Assembly (NCBI GenBank): GCA_009733575.1
Contig: ML769762.1
Coordinates: 27,682-60,394 of the forward strand
Direction of reading: 5' to 3'
Source: Gymnopus androsaceus JB14
Taxonomy: Eukaryota > Basidiomycota > Agaricomycetes > Agaricales > Omphalotaceae
DNA length: 32,713 bases
The notes under the pieces are model-generated. The model was not told the origin of the DNA and ran no database searches. It saw only the letters and a program-made list of their open reading frames with translations. The position numbers were made by a program, and so were the translations under genes. Shown here piece by piece: positions 20,360 through 30,001 of this stretch (the first letter of the stretch is position 1; every line of letters starts with the position of its first letter).

Positions 20360-22443
20360 GATGTCAGTTGGAATTTGATGTATTCGAGGCTCGATGGGTT
20401 GCTAGCGCAGCTGCCTGAGCTGCTGCTGCTGCCTCCGTTATCTTCTTAGCCTCAGCTGTAGCAGCAGACTGTTTCTCATTCAGGATCTGTTGCCAGATGA
20501 GCTCATGGAAGAAGGAGACGTTGATTGGATCTTTTGGGAAGGCGTGCCATTGACGGTATACCCTGTCCACATAGATCATGTAGGCTGTGGAGGATGACAC
20601 ATAGTCTGGGCAAGCTGTGACCAGGCAGAAGAGGTCAGCAAACATGCCAGCGACCTCTATTGCCAGATCAGAGCCTGTAGCAAAGTGGCCCTCTGGGATC
20701 CATTCTTCCTCGATGAGCCAGGGCATGTTCGCAGCTATGATCTACCACTCCTTGCTTGACTTTGATTCCATGGAGTCGTCTCTGAAGCTGGAGGCTTGCT
20801 TGAGAACAACTTTGTCACTACTTGCATCAAGGCTGAGTGGGTGACCAATATCAACGGAGGTGGAGAAGGTGGAGTTGTTGTATTTCAACCCAAACATTGG
20901 CAGAGGTATGAACATTTGCCAACCTGCTCATAAGGTGCTGATGACGTTAACGTTGAAGCTGTGTTTGGCCCTGAAAGGAGTGTTGGAGAAGTTGGCCTGT
21001 ATCTGGCTTGTCAAGGTCCAAACTTTCTTGTTCTTGCCGGGAACTTTCGCAACTTCCGCCATTTGACCCTGCTAAGGCAGAGCGTGTTGGCCAGTCGGAG
21101 GAGCGTAATGCGGATACGCAACTGATGGATGCAGATAGTAGAGCTGTCCAGGGTATGGCACATGGTGTGCGTATGACTGTTGCGTGGGCAGACAGTGAGA
21201 ACCCGGAAACTGAGTCCATCCTGTGGCCTGCTGAGGAGGATGGGTAGACGGTTTTACTCCAAAGGCTGGGGCAAGAGGTTGCTGCGGGGCTGGCAAGGCA
21301 AGAGGAGCACCGCTGACACCCTGGAAGTCTGGTGCAAGACCATGGGCATTGTAGCTGTTTGGCTGGAATGAGTTGAATGATTGTATGGGCGGAAGCAAGA
21401 CCTGCCACTGCAGAGGGTTTGGTCTTGATTCCGCTCACCGAGCATGGCGGCCCTGGTTGTGGGGAGAGATATCCCTCTGGTCAGGGTCCCTGTGCTTGCC
21501 TTCCTGTTTGTGCCTGGCCGTATTTGGCAAAGCTTGGTCATCTTGTAGTAGATGTGCCAATGAGGGGTCTGCCGAGCCAAACTGGCCATGAGGTGGGGAA
21601 CCCACTTGTGGGCCCACCTGTTGTGGAATGCGACTGGGACCCAAGGGAGGTGTGCGACTTGGGGCAGACAAAGGAATGCCACTGGGAATGGGGTGGAATG
21701 AGGAAGGGCCGTGACTGTTATCTGTGTACGAGGGCATCTTGTAGGTCAGCCCAGCAATGTATGCAAAGATGTATCACTTACCACCAGCTGTGGGGCCTTG
21801 TATGCCAGCTCCAGCCTGAGTGTCTTCCAAGAGTTGTAACCATTTGGGGTATTGTCTCCTCTGGTACCCACAGCTGTATGAGAGAGGAAGGTTAGTGGAA
21901 GTCTACGTCTGTATACGTGAACTTGCCTAAGTAAGGGTTAACGCCATAGATGGGTGTGTAGGAGGACCTGGGGCATGCACCAATCCCAGGGTCATCTCTC
22001 TCCCTGGTGGTATCCATGATCAGTATTCCCGGCGGATGTAAACCAGGGTTGGCCGCAGTGTTGGTACTGAAGCTCAGCTGAGACGGAGCAGATCCGCTGC
22101 CAGAAAGGTGGCAAGAAAGGCGAGCATTGCCAATGTGAGCTGAAGAGGAAGGCTGACATGTAGTAGAGCCGTTTGTTTCAGATGCAGGAATGTAGCCACT
22201 GGGAAAACGAGGAGAAGCAGTGCATGCTAGCCAATTCAGTTGGTCTCCAAATCCATTCCCAATGTCCTGCTCGTTCCACCCCTTATCCTGGAATAGCACC
22301 TCGTTGATGAGGTTGGAACGTGGCCCAGGTATCTGGGGCTCGAAGGGAAGAGACTTCTGTCTCTGAGGACTGGAGGCACGAGCATCCTCCTCCTCATCAT
22401 CTTCTGGAGCCCACTGTCCATACACCAATGGGGGCCTACGCAT
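20046..22443 (-). pseudogene. Gag-like ORF1 of DIRS element with zinc knuckle
   Basis: Gag of DIRS elements binds and packages element RNA. The N-terminal part (22443-21892) is acidic and Ser/Pro-rich (APEDDEEEDARASSP). The frame continues upstream past a TGA at 22453-22455 to about 22600. A frame change near 21900 leads to a long frame reading to 20046, with stops near 21778, and at 21435-21437, 21072-21074, about 20914, 20741-20743 and 20364-20366. It contains a Pro/Gln-rich segment (21398-21075), a globular segment (KNKKVWTLTSQIQANFSNTP, then WIPEGHFATGSDLAIEVAG, YVDRVYRQWHAFPKDPIN), an Ala-rich helix and near the end CTICGGKHKFGDH and CSHTCGQCGASNH, two Cys/His clusters of zinc-knuckle type. 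It ends at TGA 20046-20048 and overlaps the RT frame, which starts at 20359, by about 310 bp, as retroelement gag and pol often do. Confidence 0.75.
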
Positions 22444-22559
22444 GTATCGAGGTCAGGGCTGCTCCTCCTGAGGAGGTGGCGGTTCGAGCAGCAAGGTAAG
22501 TGGGTCTTCTTTGTTGATCTGGTTGCCGTTATTCCTGCCATTTGCAGCTGATTCTGCCA

Positions 22560-23630
22560 GCTTAATGCAAAAAATCACAATAAGTGTCGTAGCCCATTTT
22601 GCAAAAGATCACAATAACTTATAAGACTTATTGGGAATGGCTTTGGGGTGCTGCTGCCGGATTTTCGGCATTGCAGCAGTGTAGTTCTTTTGCCAAATAT
22701 TTGTTAAATGCTTTTTGCACCAATGAAATTGGTATTATTGTTTCACACAATATTTCTTGAATATGTTTGCTTTATAATATTGCCATAAAAGCCATTACTA
22801 TTTTGCCAAATATTTTTTAAATCTACTTCATGCTCCAATATTAAAATAAAATTGATTAGGTGCCTATGGTTCTTCCAAGGTTCATTTACCAAATATTTGG
22901 TAATAGCCAAATGAAATCAATTGTCTGGGCACCTACAATCCTTTGTAGATTGATTTGGCGAATATTTGGTATTAAATCAATGCAAAAAAAAAAACAGCAG
23001 TTGGGTGCTTTTGGGTGCTTATTTCATGAAAAAAAAAAGTTGATCATGGGGTCCCATAAATCCCCATAAAATGCTCCAAATAACAAAAATATATTGATCA
23101 TGAGGTCCCATAAATGCCGAGAAAAATACTGAAAAATAGTAAAAATATTTGCACTGGCATATGATTCATACTGGTGGGTGCTTATTTTACAAAAAAAAAA
23201 AAAACATTGATCATGGGGTCTCATAAATCCCCTAAAAAATGGTCAAAACAATGAAAATATATTGATCATGGGGTCCCATAAATGCCGAAAAAATACTGAA
23301 AAATAATAAAAATATTCAGAGGGCAGGGTTAGGTGCACTGGCACATGATTCATATTGTTGGGCACTTATGGGGGCTTATTTTCCGAAACAAAAAAACAGT
23401 CCCATAAATCCCAAAAAAATGCTGAAAAAGAATCATGGTTTTGCTGTAAAGCAGAGCCTCAGGGGAGCAATAAACAGGTACATGATCTGGATTATTGCAA
23501 GGTATACCTCTTGAATAAGAATGACTTGTAAAAATTTCATTTTTTCAAAAAGTTCAATTTTTCCAAGACTCTGGATTGGGCAAGTAAAATGCAATTTCTG
23601 AGGGCATTTTCAACCCAAATAAGGAAATTC
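22560..23630. repeat. AT-rich region with direct repeats
   Basis: At 22690-22990 the palindromic core CCAAATATTTG recurs four times in slightly different form. At 23013-23440 about 2.4 copies of a 163-195-bp unit occur. Each starts GGGTGCTTATTT, has a long A run and contains TTGATCATGGGGTCCCATAAA (with TGATCA and GGGGTCCC palindromes) twice. Unit starts are near 23013, 23176 and 23371. No coding region is supported. Confidence 0.75.
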
Positions 23631-23743
23631 TGGTATGAGTCAGGTAACAATGAAGAGTGCTACCAGTTTAGTATTTCTACTGACCGTGGGAATTTTCTTG
23701 ACTCATTACAATTTATTAAATTTGGCTATGAGTATTCCGGGTA

Positions 23744-23980
23744 ATGTACTTCTATGTACAGAGGCAACGGTCATGGTCACGGAGGCCTCATTGTGTCACC
23801 TATTTACCATGATGTCACAGTCAAATTTAGCCCTGTTGCCTAACTTTCAACCTAAAAAAAAATCAAATCAAATAAAATAAAATAAAATTCATCACATATG
23901 TCATGGCTACAACCGGGTCTGTCGCCTAACTTCAGACTGTGATGCACATGTGACCATTGCCTCTGTACATAGAAGTACAG
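23744..23980. mobile_element. TA-flanked MITE (237 bp), possibly Tc1/mariner type
   Basis: Perfect 23-bp inverted repeats starting TGTACTTCTATGTACAG lie at 23745-23767 and 23957-23979. With a few mismatches the match continues inward (GGTCA). Both ends are bordered by TA (23742-23743 and 23981-23982), as for Tc1/mariner insertions. The interior has an AAAT-rich run (about 23850-23890) and no frame. Confidence 0.7.
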
Positions 23981-24891
23981 TATATTGCCAGGTCTTGGGT
24001 CCGCAGAGCTAAACCTGACCCAACCTGGCACAGCCACCCAGCTTATCCAGCATACCAACACATTATTTGCACCCCACTTTTGGGTGCTTATTAAGTACAT
24101 TATTGGGTTTCTTGATCCCCAAAATATGATGTCATATCACAAAAATTTCGAGTTTTTTTGGTTATGATGTCATTATTGGTTTGTATAGATGCCTAAGCAC
24201 TGAGGGTTCTATATGGGATTCTCCGTGAATCAACTGTCACTCACCTGGCGGTTGGGTCAAGGAGAAACTGTAAACCATTACCCAGAGAAACTCATGCCAA
24301 GTTAACTCCAAGTTACTACTATAGTAGTACTGATAACTCGGAGTTACTGATACTAGCTCTCAGTACTAGTAATTAACACTACTGGTAACTCTGAGTTATC
24401 ACTATACTAGTACTAATAACTCGGAGTTACTGGTACTAGCTATTAGCACCAGCAATTAGTACTAGTAGTAACTCGGAGTTACTGGTACTAGCTATTAGTA
24501 CTAGTATTAATACTGGTAGCTTGGAGTTACCGGTACTAGCTATTAGCACCCGTAATTAGTACTAGTAGTAACTCGGAGTTACTGGTACTAGCTATTAGTA
24601 CTAGTAATTAGTACTGGTAGTAACTCTGAGTTACCACGATACCAGTACTAATAACTCAGAGTTACTGGTACTAGCTATTAGCACCAGTGATTAGTACTAG
24701 TAGTAACTCTGACTTACCACTATACTAGTACTAATGACTCAGAGTTACTGGTACTAGCTATCAGTACTGGTAATTAATACTACTGGTAACTTGGAGTTAC
24801 TGGTACTAGTAGTAACTCTGAGTTACCACTGTACTAGTATTAATGACTCGGAGTTACTGGTACTTGCTATTAGTACTAGTAATTAATACTA

Positions 24892-24979
24892 CAGTGATGG
24901 TGGTTAATGATGAACCACCCACATGGCTTATTGAATTGAATTGAATTACCAGGTGGTTCATCATTAACCGCCGTCACTG
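24892..24979. mobile_element. 88-bp foldback mini-element, TA-flanked
   Basis: 28-bp inverted arms (24892-24919 and 24952-24979, two mismatches) start CAGTGATGGTGGTTAATG. The loop is 32 bp and contains three GAATT units. TA dinucleotides lie on both sides (24890-24891 and 24980-24981), as in Tc1/mariner-derived MITEs. The right TA is shared with the next element. Confidence 0.75.
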
Positions 24980-24981
24980 TA

Positions 24982-25131
24982 CTGTACCATTTTGATCGAG
25001 AGTTCATTGATTCTGAAATTTTTGACCAAAAAAAATACAAAAGAAATCTGAAAAATTGAGAAAAAATTAAAACCGCATTCGGATTTTTTCGAGGATGATG
25101 CATGACTGAACTCTTGATCAAAATGTTACAG
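24982..25131. mobile_element. 150-bp mini-element, TA-flanked
   Basis: Inverted arms of 25 bp with two mismatches begin CTGTACCATTTTGATCG (left, from 24982) and, on the reverse strand, CTGTAACATTTTGATCA (right, ending 25131). TA lies on both sides (24980-24981 and 25132-25133). The interior is A/T-rich. It adjoins the 88-bp element directly, and both sit within the minisatellite. Confidence 0.75.
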
Positions 25132-25432
25132 TACTGGTAACTCTGAGTTACCACTATACTAGTACTAATAACTTGGAGTTACTGGTACTAGCTATTAGTA
25201 CTAGTAATTAATACTAGTAGTAACTCAGAGCTACCACTGCTAGTACTAGTATTGTAGTAACTTGGAGCTACTACTATACTAGTACTAATGACTTGGAGTT
25301 ACTGTAGTACCAGTAACTAGTAGTAGTAACTCAGAGCTACTACTGCTAGTTATGTATTTAGCATTAGTACTATAAATGTTAGGGTGAAGGTGGGCTTATG
25401 CTGGTGCATGTACTCATCCAGTGTCAAAGTAA

Positions 25433-28063
25433 TCAGCACAAATGATATAATATGTTCTCAGGTGGTCCAGGTGGCGGCCCACCGTAAGGTCCCCCTGGTG
25501 GGCCTCCCCATCCACTTGGGGGTCCTCCTGGCCTGCCTGGATTGGGAGGTCCTCCTCCCATATTAGCATTGTGCCCCTGTCCACCCGCATAGTTCCAATT
25601 CCAATTTAGTTGATTTGGAGCTTGAATGAATGGTGCAGGAGGGGGAGCGGGAGGTCTGTACACATATGGAGTGTTTGCTGGCCCTTGCAGTTGAACGGGC
25701 GGGGGCACTCCTTGAGTGTTAGGTGGGATGGCGGGTGGCGCAAGGTTTTGTGGGGATTGGGTAGGAGGCTGGAATGCGGTTTGTGTGGGGATTGAGTATG
25801 GCAGCCACTGGGTGTGGTACTGATTTCCCCTTATCCCTCCCTCTTCTTGATCCCCTCTTCCTATTATGCCTGGATCCGAAAGGGCTTTTGGTAACCCGGT
25901 TTCTACCTCCCCCCTTCGAGGTTCCCATCCCACAATCCCTCCCGCTGCCTGTAGTGCCTGTCTGGAACTATGGGGCGGGCTATCTCGGATATGCCACGTC
26001 ACCTGTCCCTCCCTCACTCTCTGATGTTGTGGCCACAAGCTATGTCCCACATCTGGTTCCGACCTAGTGCGTTCAGGTTGTGTTTGCGGGAGCTCCCCAA
26101 TTGTCTGAAAAACCCGAGAAGCACTTGCATTCTGCTCCGGTTCAGGAATTGGGATTTCCTTCCTTGTTCCTTCCACAGAATGTGGAGACCTTGGCGGGCG
26201 AGCTGTGTGATCCTCCCCCTTGTTCATATAGATACTGTCGCCATCTTCCTCCTGTACTGTTTCAAGGGAAGCGGGTTTGAGTAACCCTGGGGATCCCAAG
26301 ATGTCTGGATTCTCTTCCTGTGTTTGCAATACACTTTCCCCCCATTCTCTCCACGTCGATGGTGGTTGCAAATACGGCAAGGGGTTTCGTGGTCCTTCGG
26401 GCGGAAGAGTCAGCGTCGGAGGGTTATTGGAGGGTGCAAAGGAGGGGTCATGAGCAGTAGAGGTAGGGTCAGCTGCCTGCTGTCCTTCATTGTTCACAGT
26501 AAGTAGCAGATACTGTTGCTGGTCATCATCCTCTTCTATTGCCCATTTCAGCTTCTTTGCCTGCTCCAACTCTTTTGGGGTGAGTGTCGCACCAGGTTTC
26601 AACATGATTTCGTCCAATTACATTTGACGGGAAACATGTTGCGTTTCGGGTGTGCTTACATTGAATCTCCCCTCCCCTGACAGTGCTACACTATAGATGG
26701 TTTGGCCCCACCTATCTCCAAATGCAGATGTTCCCCTCAGAGGAGTCATGGTGCCCTCCAGGTGGACATCAGCGGGACAACGTCTATTTGTCGTCCGCTC
26801 TTGTCGAGGTCGGACCACGGCGGCTGACCCCCCACTTTCAGGTATTCCTCCCGATTGCACTGTTGGGTCGAGCATCCGAGACGCAACCGGTGTAGCTCGT
26901 GCTAAGGGATCAGTTCGAATCCCATGCTGCCATTCATAATGGGTGATTGGCGGGTGGACAGTGTTGTTTCCCTCCCATCGTGCATGTGAGGCTTCCCAAG
27001 CAATTCGTGCAGCCTCTGAGGAGATGCTTCTTCCCCCTTGGTCCCAATCCAAACTTGGTCTATTTCCATGGTAGGATGGGGTGAGGGGAAGTGGCCCCCT
27101 GTCCGCGTTAGACGTTTGGGAAGCTTTGTTAACGCACTGGATAACTTCTGGATCCAAGAGCACGTTGAAGAACCACAGCAAATTGCAGTGATTTTCTGCG
27201 ACAGACAGGAAACTGGACACCATGGGGTGACCCGCTTGCACTGGTATGGGTCGTTGGCATATCTCGAGAAACGTTTCCCATAGTTCTGAAGGGGTCAAAC
27301 TCCCTTCCGCCGGCAGTCCCATCTCCCACAGGAAGTAGTGGGAAACATGAGCCAGGTCAGCCCAGGTGCAACGATTTGCCATCAGAAGATCCTGCAGTCG
27401 GAATGTGGTCTTGGAGGACGGTCGAGGTCCAATCATCCCTTCTGATCAATCCATCTCTATCAAAGATAGGGAGGGTTGTCTTGCCCTCGAGATGAAGTCC
27501 CCCATGGTACTACTCCTACGCCGTTGGGAGCTAGCTTCCGATTGATGAGCTTCCGAATTCTGACGTTCTTTGTCAGGGGCTCCCTGCGGAGTATAACGAA
27601 GCTCCTGTGGGGGTGCTTGTTGGGCATGTCTCCCCCTCAAAGATGGTGAGATGTCTGTCGGGCGGTACACTCCCACTCCCATTGACGTTGTACGGAATTG
27701 TCTACGACCCTGAGTATTATCAGGGGAGATTCCTGATGATCCTGGCAGTGCGGGTAGCCCCAGGTAGAACGCCAACGTGGGCGGTTGAAGGGTCTGAATC
27801 TGTTGACCCTGTGCAACTGTCTGTATTGGCAGGTGTTGCCGATCAGGAGGTGCATAGACTACCGCGGCTGTCGGAGGGGTAACCTCAGCGGGTAGCAATC
27901 CAAATACCCTGTTGGTGCTGGATCCTTGGGATCCCGCAGAAAGGCGTTGTCCTTGTTCTCCCCATTGGTAATTCCCAAAGTCGGGAGCTTCTCGTTGTTG
28001 TTGTGTGTTACCCTCCTGTTGTCCAGCGGACGAGGAAGGTGGTACCGTGAATGTCCCCAACAT
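25433..28063 (-). pseudogene. Second Ty3/gypsy-type Gag, two in-frame stops
   Basis: One frame covers about 875 codons, broken only by TGA (27446-27448) and TAA (26618-26620). The best start is ATG at 28063 (MLGTFTVPPSSS); the same frame is open a little further upstream without an ATG. The N-terminal quarter is Gln/Pro/Ser-rich. The middle holds a folded segment (FRLQDLLMANRCTWADLAHV, WFFNVLLDPEVIQCV). The C-terminal part is a long acidic and proline-rich region ending in Gly/Pro repeats (GPPSGWGGPPGGPYGG). The overall style matches basidiomycete gypsy Gag, but the capsid motifs of the other gag in this window are not recognisable, so the assignment rests on composition and context. No pol follows; the minisatellite begins 60 bp beyond its stop. 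Confidence 0.6.
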
Positions 28064-28560
28064 ATTCAATGACGGTTTGGTCTTGATATTGTGTAAGACC
28101 GGGGTCAACGGCCTTAGGGAAAGGTACTGAAAGTAGCTTTGAGGCCTTTAGTATAAAAGGCAGGCAGGATCCGCGATTGAATATGCGTGCGGGTGGACTA
28201 GTCAAAGACTAGTAGTGAGAAGCGGGTGGATTGGAAATGCCAAAGCTCCCGAATGCGAGTTCTGAGTCTAGTTGTGTGAGCCGACGTCAAACAGTTCGAC
28301 GGCGGCGAGTCTGATTGTCGTATGAGCTTGCTGGTAGTCAAGTCGACGCGTGAGTCGAAAAGCGGAAGCCAGAACAAGTGTGTATTGAGAAAATAGATGA
28401 ATTGACAAGAGTATAAGAAAATAGAGAGAAAACAAGAGATACAGGAGTAAACAAGTTAATATCAAGACAAGGGATCCTCCAAGAGAGGTTACCAGTTATA
28501 TACGAGCGGGATGTTGGAATGATGAGTAGTAAGTATGTACGGAAGTAGCTGAGATCCGTC
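28064..28560 (-). other. Upstream region of the second gag (LTR or promoter)
   Basis: On the minus strand a TATATAA (28502-28496) is followed by long pyrimidine-rich sequence and then the gag start. This could be the 3' part of an LTR plus leader. No TG...CA boundary or tRNA primer site was identified. G-rich runs on the plus strand continue to about 28630. Confidence 0.4.
28496..28502 (-). promoter_or_regulatory. TATA-box candidate upstream of the second gag
   Basis: TATATAA in the direction of the gag at 25433-28063, followed within 50-100 bp by C/T-rich DNA of the kind that often surrounds fungal transcription starts. The distance to the gag ATG is about 430 bp, which would fit an LTR promoter with a leader. 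Confidence 0.4.
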
Positions 28561-28660
28561 GTGGTGTTAGCGGGTGGTTGTTGGGTTGCGAGGTTGGGTT
28601 ATACGTATGATTGGGCGGGTTTGGGGTTGAAGATAGTGGAATTGATAGTACTGGGCATGA

Positions 28661-28709
28661 CAAAGATCAAAGATAAGGACATTACTAATGTCCTTATCTT
28701 TGATCTTTG
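28661..28709. other. Perfect 23-bp-arm hairpin, 3-nt loop
   Basis: The arm 28661-28683 (starting CAAAGATCAAAGATAAGG) and 28687-28709 are exact reverse complements, separated by ACT. There is no frame across it. The lack of any mismatch in a window of heavily decayed DNA suggests a recent origin or correction. It could be a tiny foldback element or a snapback duplication. Confidence 0.9.
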
Positions 28710-29018
28710 ATGAGGAAGTTCCATTGTTCTCCTCTTGATGATTGAGGAGCATATCTTTGAAGTAAGGCTACCACTGGATTTGTTCCATTGAGGGAGACAA
28801 TGGTTGTAAAGTGAGCCATATAATACCATCAATGTGGCCCCAAGTAATTATTACTGTATGTGCCACTTGCCAAATTAATTCGACAATATCTTGTTCTGAC
28901 ATCACACCCAGACAATGATGAAGAATGGAACTGAATAAGGTAATAATTCTCAAAATGGATATGTGGCCATTGTGGTTAGTTATAGTTTGCAAACTTGTGA
29001 GATCTTATTGAGGACTGT

Positions 29019-29052
29019 TCTCTCTCTCTCTCTACTACTACTACTACTACTA
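29019..29052 (+). repeat. TC and CTA microsatellite upstream of a gene
   Basis: A run of about seven TC units (29019-29032) passes into about seven CTA units (29033-29052). It ends about 28 bp before the ATG at 29080. Pyrimidine-rich tracts next to start codons are common near fungal transcription starts, so it may be part of the promoter or leader. Confidence 0.8.
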
Positions 29053-30001
29053 TCACCACCAGCAATTTCTAGCTTGTAAATGATGTCAAAATCTGCTCAA
29101 AGTGACAATCCAAAGACTGCATCTGCCATACCCAAAAGCCAACCTCCGCAGACTATTGATGTGGAGGACACTAAGCCACTCACAAAGAAGAAAACTGGTT
29201 GCCACTCCATTCACCAATGCTCAATTGGCTCACATTGACAGTTTTTTCCTGCCTTTGACCAGCTGCTTCGTAAACACAAGCTGCATCTTGGGAAGGTGGG
29301 AAAGGAGCATGACCCCTCAGAGGTCTCTGACTGGATTAACAAGACTGTGGAGCAAATCCAGAAGTCTGGCAAGTTTAAGGGGAAGCTAGATGCAACATTG
29401 AAGATGCCAAAGCAGTGGAAGACAGTATGTTTCTCAATGCTTATTAATGAGTTGTATTGACCTTTCAATTCAGGCTGTGAACAACTGACTCATAAATCAT
29501 GGCAACAATGTCTTTGTGAAGAATAATTGCAATGAGCTCATTCGCAATGCTTTAGCCACCAATCAAGGTACTTGAGCACATGATGCCACTTTGAAGGCTA
29601 CCTGTGCATTGGTGGCATTCCAGTCCACAGCAGCAGCCAAGGAGCATTTCCGAATGGCCAAAGATGAAGAAGTCAAAGCCTTGGCTGCCACAAAGCATTT
29701 GGAGTCTCCATCTTTGAGCACAGGGCTGCTTATCAGTTGGCATTGACTGAGCTGTGGAACAATGCAGACCAAGAGAGTTATGGCTCAATTGACAGACAAA
29801 ATTTTCAACTAAGTTTTCACAGTCCCATCTCTTGGCTCACAGCTCATTTGAAAGTAATCAGCAATCAAGGGGAATTTCAAGAGGCAATGCTCACAACAAT
29901 GGATGCTTTCTGTCAAATTGGAGCTCTCGGGCCTTGTAAGCTGGTACTTCTATCTGGATTCCGCAACCAGAAGAACCAAGTCATTGCGTATAAGTGAGTT
30001 C

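Larger units (their letters stand above)
16042..22455 (-). mobile_element. DIRS/Ngaro-type tyrosine-recombinase retrotransposon
   Basis: On the minus strand the order is Gag-like ORF, RT, RNase H, tyrosine recombinase. Integration by a tyrosine recombinase instead of a DDE integrase defines the DIRS order. No methyltransferase domain was seen between RNase H and recombinase, which would favour a Ngaro-like member. The terminal repeats could not be identified by eye, so the outer limits are those of the coding parts. Gag and RT are broken by stops and frameshifts and the RT also by a MITE, whereas the recombinase frame is open. Confidence 0.85.
24301..25374. repeat. Compound palindromic minisatellite
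   Basis: The array is built from 52-bp units (GTAACTCGGAGTTACTGG, then TACTAGCTATTAGTACTAG and AATTAGTACTGGTA) and 83-bp units that add GTAACTCTGAGTTACCACTA in front. Each unit carries an odd palindrome, AGTAACTC-G-GAGTTACT, and several TACTAGTA/CTAGTACTAG palindromes, so the array can fold extensively. It is interrupted at 24892-25131 by two small foldback elements and resumes at 25134. It is not CRISPR-like, because the intervening sequence is itself repetitive. Confidence 0.9.

Noticed and set aside
21741..21784. Apparent 44-bp intron (GTAAGT...ACAAG) in the DIRS gag
   Set aside because: It is short for an intron and not a multiple of three, while the same frame continues on both sides if a single TGA is read through; a nonsense change is simpler.
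21377..21895. 172-codon plus-strand frame opposite the DIRS gag
   Set aside because: Trp/Cys-rich reading typical of the antisense of a Pro/Gln-rich protein; the minus strand frame continues through the element's ORF1.
24301..25374. Possible CRISPR-like array
   Set aside because: Units are head-to-tail without unique spacers, vary between 52 and 83 bp and are eukaryotic minisatellite in type; no cas genes are present.
28008..28205. Minus-strand frame with a chromodomain-like reading (EYVGDIHGTTFLVRW)
   Set aside because: Only about 15 residues look suggestive, no aromatic cage can be confirmed, and it overlaps the start of the gag frame; left as leader sequence.
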